Origin: Chitinophagaceae bacterium
Lineage (GTDB): Bacteria > Bacteroidota > Bacteroidia > Chitinophagales > Chitinophagaceae
Length of the DNA: 37,537 nt
Direction: 5' to 3'
Assembly: GCA_013696395.1 (NCBI GenBank)
Contig: JACCYQ010000062.1
Location: 1 to 37,537 of the forward strand
Positions 33,105 through 37,537 of the stretch are shown one piece after another (positions within the stretch are counted from its first letter, which is position 1; each line of letters opens with the position of its first letter). A program made the position numbers and the translations under genes. The notes beneath the pieces are model-generated. The model was not told the origin of the DNA, searched no databases, and was given only the letters and a program-made list of their open reading frames with translations.

Positions 33105-34729
33105 ATGAAATTATTCATTGCTTTTTTACAGCCCTGGATGAAACGAACCCTTTTGATATGGGAATTATGGGTTCCGGCAAAAAGAAAAATATCTATCCCT
33201 TTTTTATTCATCCTTGTTGTAGCCAGCCAGGTTAACGCACAGGAGCCTTCAGATGCATTGCGATATTCATGGGTTGTTCCTAATGGAACGGCCAGGCAGC
33301 AAGCTATTGGTGGCGCTATGGGTTCATTAGGCGGAGATATTTCATCAGCTTATGTAAATCCTGCCGGATTAGGATTCTATAAAACCGGGGATTTTGTGGT
33401 TACACCTGGCTACAATTTTTCTAATAATAAGAGTACCTTTTTAAATAGGACAGAAACTGAGAAAAAGAATAGCTTTAATTTAGGCACTTCAGGAGTTGTA
33501 CTTGGTGCAGGTGGTCGTCGCGGAAGCAAGGTTAGCAGTTCTGCATTCGTGATAGCAGTGAACAGAAGCGCTAATTTAAATAATAGCATATTATATCGTG
33601 GTCAGAATACTTCTACTTCCTATTCTCAAAAATTTTTAGAAGAAATCAGGAATGCGAACGAAGGTGATGCTAATAATGTAGCTGGTAATTATCCTTATGG
33701 CAGCAGCCTGGCATTTAATACATATTGGATAGATACCATAGGCGGCGGCAGTAACGGGAATTTTGAATTTCAATCCAGAGCTACCCCATTACTCGCAACA
33801 GGATTGTTGCAAGAAAACACTTTATATACAACAGGTGGAATTACGGAACTGGCTTTTGGTGGTGGTGCCAGTTTTAATGATAAAATTTACGTAGGGGGAA
33901 CATTAGGTATTCCTTTTTTAAGGTATGACCGCCTTTCAACATTTACAGAAGTTGATGCCACAGATAACCCAATGAATCAATTTAATTTCGCGACCATAGA
34001 AGAAAATCTTACAACAAGTGGAATGGTGTTAATTTAAAAGCAGGCGTTATATTTAAACCGGTTGAATTTGTCAGGTTAGGATTAGCTGTTCACTCTCCTT
34101 CTTTTTACAACATCACTGAAAGTTATAATGTTTATGTTGAAACGGACACCGAAAATTATGAGGGTCTGATGAATCAGAATTCTGAATCACTGACGGGTAA
34201 CGTATCTGATTTTAAATACTATTTAATGACCCCTTACAGGGTAATAGGAAGTGCGTCCTACGTACTGCGTGAAACCCAGGATGTGCGCCAGCAAAAAGGA
34301 TTTATTACGGCGGATATAGAATATATCAATTACAAAGCCTCTTCATTCAGTACCGATGCAGAAGCGGACAACAGCCAGGCTACCAAAGATTATTTCACTG
34401 CATTGAATGACGTAATTGACGATACTTATAAAGCAGCTTTTAATTTTAAATTGGGAGGTGAATTAAAATTCAACACGGTGATGGTACGTGCGGGAGCAGC
34501 CTATTACGGCAATCCTTATAAAAATTTAATAGGTGAAAAAGGAAATCGCTTTTTATTGAGCGGCGGCTTAGGTTATCGGCATAAAGGAATGTTTATTGAC
34601 CTTACATATGTGCATAATATGACCAAAGATGTACATGTTCCATACCGCTTGCAATCGGCTCCTAATGTAATGGCTAATATCAGGAATACAACCGGGAATG
34701 CAGTTTTAACCTTTGGCTTTAAAATATAA
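33105..34729 (+). pseudogene. OmpP1/FadL-like outer-membrane protein, split by a single frameshift
   Basis: Two frames together encode one beta-barrel protein. The first (33105-34037) has a signal peptide ending ILVVASQVNAQ (the start may be an internal Met12) and the family hallmark GTARQQAIGGAMGSLGGD then AYVNPAGLGF. It ends ENLTTSGMVLI-stop. The second frame continues without gap: GVNLKAGVIFKPVEFVRLGL through to GNAVLTFGFKI-stop at 34729. One missing base in the GGAA(A)TGG run at about 34021-34024 would restore SGNGVNLKAG, giving about 541 residues. Family members transport hydrophobic compounds or serve as porins. Either the gene is disrupted or the base is an assembly error; the remaining frame shows no further damage, so the change is recent or artefactual. 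Confidence 0.85.
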
Positions 34730-34749
34730 TCCCTAAGAAAATATCTGGT

Positions 34750-34777
34750 AAAGGCATCTTTAAGGGGATGCCTTTTT
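34750..34777 (+). terminator. Rho-independent terminator after the OmpP1-like gene
   Basis: AAAGGCATC (34750-34758) pairs perfectly with GATGCCTTT (34767-34775) around an eight-base loop, followed by TT. It overlaps the last codons of the convergent PQQ dehydrogenase gene and may serve both directions, though the T-run is better on the plus strand. Confidence 0.75.
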
Positions 34778-36208
34778 AATTTCCTTTGTTTTTAAACGAT
34801 AAATAGTTCCCGGATTTTCAACAGAGATATAAATATACCCGTCGTTGCCCATTTTTACATCGCGTAAACGACCAATATTTTCAAACAGGATGGCTTCATC
34901 AGTTACCTTATGGCCTTCAACCTTACTCATATTTAAATATTTGAAACGTAAGGAACCTGATAAAATGTTACCATTCCATTTTTTGTATTTGTTGCTGTTT
35001 ACAAAGGTCATTCCACTGGGGCCGATTGAAGGAACCCAATATAAAAGTGGTTCTTCCATTCCTGGCATTGAAGTTTTATCTGTAAATGTGGTTCCGTTAT
35101 AATTAATGCCATAAGAAATTACGGGCCAGCCATAATTCTTACCTTTTTGCACCAGGTTAATTTCATCACCACCCCTAGGGCCATGTTCATGCGACCATAT
35201 CTCACCGGTTTCCGGATGCTTTACCAACCCTTGCGGATTTCGATGACCAAACGAAAAAATGGTGGGTCGTGCATTCTCTGTATTTACAAAAGGATTATCC
35301 GAAGGCACACTCCCATCCTCATTTATACGATGAATTTTGCCGGGGTCATATTGCAAGTCCTGCGGATATTGATTGTGATTTCCACGATCCCCAACTGAAA
35401 AATATAAATAACCATCATCTCCAAAAACCATGCGACTACCGTAGTGATGTCTTGTTGATGTATATGGGTATGCTTCAAAAATAATTTTTTGCCGGATTAG
35501 CTGATCATTCTCTAACACGGCTCTTAAAATAGCAGTTGTTGAAACAGTTTTATCATTTTCTTTTTTGGGTTTTGAATAAGACAGATAAATCACTTTATTT
35601 TTTCTGTATTCGGGATGAAGAATAACATCCATTAATCCGCCCTGCCCATCAGGGTTGACTTCAGGAACACCGGAAATATTGTGCAGTTTATTTTGTTTGG
35701 ATAATCGATATAACTGACCAGCCTTTTCTGTAAACAGAATATCATTATTTGGTAAAAAAGCTAACCCCCATGGAGATTTTAATCCGCCAATAACCGTTTC
35801 CAACTGGATGTTCATTCCATTTCCGGCCCAGGAAGTTTCTTGTTTTGTTTGACTGGCAAAATCGAATCGATTCAAATTCTTTAATCCATCATAAATATAA
35901 TCCACAAGTTCGTTCACTTCAGTCTCCGTAAATGTGGTATCAAAACCAGGCATGCCATCATTAGGATATCCAGTATTTATGGCATGGGTCAAGGATTTTT
36001 TATCAGTTCCATATTTCCATTTCCTGTCTACAAAGGCTTCCATTAATTCACCGTGGCAGCTTGCACAGTAATTTTTATAATTTTCAACAGGATCTGCAAC
36101 ACCTGGATCACCAGGATAATGATCTGTGTATTTTGCAGATGGGAATTGCATTACCCCAAATATTCCTAAAGAAAAAAACAAACCAATAATGATCAGGATT
36201 TTAGTCAT
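34760..36208 (-). CDS. Cytochrome c-PQQ-dependent sugar dehydrogenase-like fusion protein
   Basis: A 482-residue secreted protein. After an N-terminal membrane/signal segment (1-22) there is a small c-type cytochrome domain: CASCH (Cys48, Cys51, His52) with Met86 in GYPNDGMPGFD as probable distal ligand. From about 135 the glucose/sorbosone dehydrogenase (GSDH, soluble PQQ-GDH/YliI-like) propeller follows: GGLKSPWGLAFLPNNDILFT, DGQGGLMDVILHP, GHRNPQGLVKHP and EHGPRGGDEINLVQKGKNYGW, the strongest signature. The expected role is periplasmic aldose oxidation with direct electron transfer to the fused haem. Substrate and cofactor need testing because many GSDH homologues have lost activity. It converges with the OmpP1-like gene and lies downstream of the regulator at 36300. 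Confidence 0.9.
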   Translation of the reverse strand: MTKILIIIGLFFSLGIFGVMQFPSAKYTDHYPGDPGVADPVENYKNYCASCHGELMEAFVDRKWKYGTDKKSLTHAINTGYPNDGMPGFDTTFTETEVNELVDYIYDGLKNLNRFDFASQTKQETSWAGNGMNIQLETVIGGLKSPWGLAFLPNNDILFTEKAGQLYRLSKQNKLHNISGVPEVNPDGQGGLMDVILHPEYRKNKVIYLSYSKPKKENDKTVSTTAILRAVLENDQLIRQKIIFEAYPYTSTRHHYGSRMVFGDDGYLYFSVGDRGNHNQYPQDLQYDPGKIHRINEDGSVPSDNPFVNTENARPTIFSFGHRNPQGLVKHPETGEIWSHEHGPRGGDEINLVQKGKNYGWPVISYGINYNGTTFTDKTSMPGMEEPLLYWVPSIGPSGMTFVNSNKYKKWNGNILSGSLRFKYLNMSKVEGHKVTDEAILFENIGRLRDVKMGNDGYIYISVENPGTIYRLKTKEIKKASP

Positions 36209-36299
36209 ATTAATGTATTCAGTTTTTTTGTTCTAAAATTACTGTAAAAACATCAATATGACATCAATGAAATAACACGGTTGCAAACAATGAAGTAAA

Positions 36300-36950
36300 T
36301 TAATTAACCACATTATTTTTAATAGCGAACATTACAAGTCCTGCGGTATTCCTAACACCTATTTTATCGATCAGTCTTTGACGGATGCCCTCTACCGAAC
36401 GAACACTTAAAAATATTTCCTTACCAATTTCGGCCGCCGTTTTTTCTTCACAAATCAACTTAAGTACTTCAAGCTCTCTTTCTGTGAGATCAATATCCTG
36501 GTTAAAGGAAGGTTTGAAATTTGCTTTATTCACCAGTTTCTTTAAAAGCGCTTTATTAACCAAATCATTAAAGTAATAACCATTTTCATAAACGGCATAT
36601 ATGGATTTACGAATTTCTTCCGAATCTGCATTTTTTAATAAATAACCATTGGCTCCATTTTCCATTAAATGAATAATGAATTTATCATCTTCATACATCG
36701 TCACGACCAACACTTTTATGGTGCTGAATTTTTTCCGAATGATCTTGGTCGCTTCCATACCATCCATTAATGGCATTTTAAGATCCATGAGAATTACATC
36801 AGGCATTTCCTTCTCTAACGAAGCGAGCAAATCTTCCCCGTTATCTGCTTCTGAAATTACCTCCAGGTTTTCATCTGCAGACAATCCTACTTTCAAACCA
36901 TCACGAAATATTTTGTAATCATCAGCAATGGCGATTTTTATCTTACTCAT
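36300..36950 (-). CDS. LuxR/NarL-type response regulator
   Basis: A 216-residue regulator. The receiver has Asp10/Asp11, phospho-acceptor Asp56 in VILMDLKMPLMDGMEAT, Thr85 or nearby (VLVVTMYEDD) and Lys in GYLLKNAD. The C-terminal HTH_LUXR domain begins LTERELEVLKLICEEKTAAE and includes the recognition helix SVRSVEGIRQRL. Its ATG overlaps the stop of the upstream kinase gene by 4 bp (ATGA), so the two are translationally coupled and form a two-component pair. Located 91 bp upstream of the cytochrome-PQQ gene on the same strand, but no evidence of control over it is visible. Confidence 0.93.
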   Translation of the reverse strand: MSKIKIAIADDYKIFRDGLKVGLSADENLEVISEADNGEDLLASLEKEMPDVILMDLKMPLMDGMEATKIIRKKFSTIKVLVVTMYEDDKFIIHLMENGANGYLLKNADSEEIRKSIYAVYENGYYFNDLVNKALLKKLVNKANFKPSFNQDIDLTERELEVLKLICEEKTAAEIGKEIFLSVRSVEGIRQRLIDKIGVRNTAGLVMFAIKNNVVN

Positions 36951-37537
36951 GTCACCAAGTTTTTGTTAGGAATAATAATTTTTATCGTACTTGCTTTTGC
37001 ATTTGATGAAAAGAAAATAGTTCCTTTAATCAGGATCACCCGGTTTTGTATATTCTTTAAGCCCAGTCCATCCTTTTTGTAACGCAAATCTTCAAACTGT
37101 TTTTGGGTAATTCCTAAACCATCATGTTCAATTGTAATCAGCAGGTTTTCACTGGTTAGTTTTGAATGGATTTTAATTTCTTTCGGATGCGCATGTTTCA
37201 GAATATTGTTCAACAGTTCCTGAATCATTCTGTATATGCTGATATCATTCTCCGCCTGCAATGTTTTGTAACCTGGATCAAGATCCGTTTCTGCTTTAAT
37301 CAGTGTTCCTTTAACAATCAGGTTAAAAAAATGGCGGATAGCTTCATTCAAACCAAACTCCTTTAAAATATTACTATGCAGGTTATGCGAAATGTTCCTT
37401 ACCATTTTAATGCCTTCATCCAGCAATTCTTTTCCTTTGGCATGCAGTTCTTTATCTCTGTTATCCAGTGTTGCGGTTTTAATATTTTCAATATGCAAAC
37501 GGGAAGATGAAAGGATTGCACCTACCTCGTCATGCAG
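36947..37537 (-). CDS. HisKA_3-type sensor histidine kinase (5' end outside window)
   Basis: The last 196 codons are visible; the frame is open to the right edge. The visible part begins LHDEVGAILSSSRLHIEN, so the second residue is the phospho-acceptor His of the HisKA_3 helix and the sensor domain lies outside the window. A four-helix dimerisation region follows with IKMVRNISHNLHSNIL, then the ATPase domain with IYRMIQELLNNILKHAHP (N box), EHDGLGI (a D-box in which the usual DNG is DGLG) and DGLGLKNIQNRV. An in-frame TTG at 37498 gives a shorter apparent frame but is not a true start, because the H-box lies upstream of it. It is coupled to the regulator gene by a 4-bp overlap. Confidence 0.9.
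   Translation of the reverse strand: MHDEVGAILSSSRLHIENIKTATLDNRDKELHAKGKELLDEGIKMVRNISHNLHSNILKEFGLNEAIRHFFNLIVKGTLIKAETDLDPGYKTLQAENDISIYRMIQELLNNILKHAHPKEIKIHSKLTSENLLITIEHDGLGITQKQFEDLRYKKDGLGLKNIQNRVILIKGTIFFSSNAKASTIKIIIPNKNLVT

Noticed and set aside
37167-37498. Kinase start at the TTG at 37498
   Set aside because: The H-box LHDEVG lies upstream of it in the same frame, so the true start is outside the window.

Overview
The window looks like chromosomal DNA from a member of the Bacteroidota, most likely of the Chitinophagaceae type. This rests on AT-rich sequence, matches to the Bacteroidota promoter element TAnnTTTG, a FadL/OmpP1-like outer-membrane protein, a GH97 remnant, paired PAS-kinase/LuxR-type regulators and a MoxR/DUF58/SpoIIM/RDD locus in the order usual for that phylum. 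No complete mobile element, CRISPR array, rRNA or plasmid origin is visible.

Layout. (1) Positions 1-5336, minus strand: a sugar-oxidation module made of two tandem GMC flavoprotein dehydrogenases, one Tat-type lipoprotein small subunit (gluconate 2-dehydrogenase subunit 3 family) and a Tat-exported TIM-barrel isomerase/epimerase that runs off the left edge. A GC-rich nested hairpin sits between the last two. (2) 5402-7217: a stretch of decayed genes, with a truncated GH97 gene, a Fic-family ghost with two frameshifts and a nonsense codon, a 5' fragment of an Arg-type tRNA and an unassigned open frame. It ends at an intact tRNA-Val(TAC) with its own terminator and promoter. (3) 7385-8504: back-to-back promoters for tRNA-Val and for clpS-aat, the N-degron adaptor and the leucyl/phenylalanyl transferase. 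(4) 8524-15647: signalling genes, namely an orphan four-PAS kinase, an esterase, a PAS kinase of the HisKA_3 type with its LuxR-type regulator, and a paralogous receiver-only regulator. (5) 15808-23691: valS, a large secreted gluzincin/beta-propeller/barrel protein, an AI-2E transporter fragment, a 38-residue membrane peptide and a GH13 (TreS-like) enzyme. (6) 23706-29921: a tightly coupled five-gene operon SpoIIM-DUF4129-DUF4350-MoxR-DUF58 with a divergent RDD gene, the best candidate here for an incompletely understood system. (7) 30056-37537: a DUF5362-type membrane protein, archaeal/eukaryal-type proS, a Tyr/Asn/Ser-rich lipoprotein, a frameshifted OmpP1/FadL-like gene, a cytochrome c-PQQ dehydrogenase fusion, and a LuxR regulator coupled to a histidine kinase cut by the right edge.

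Most functional themes are envelope-related. The dehydrogenase module is predicted to work in the periplasm, probably on sugars or glycosides (inference), and the cytochrome c-PQQ fusion is a second periplasmic oxidation route. The MoxR operon combines an ATPase, a vWA-like protein and several membrane proteins. All functional assignments come from reading translated sequence and recalled family features; no database search was run.
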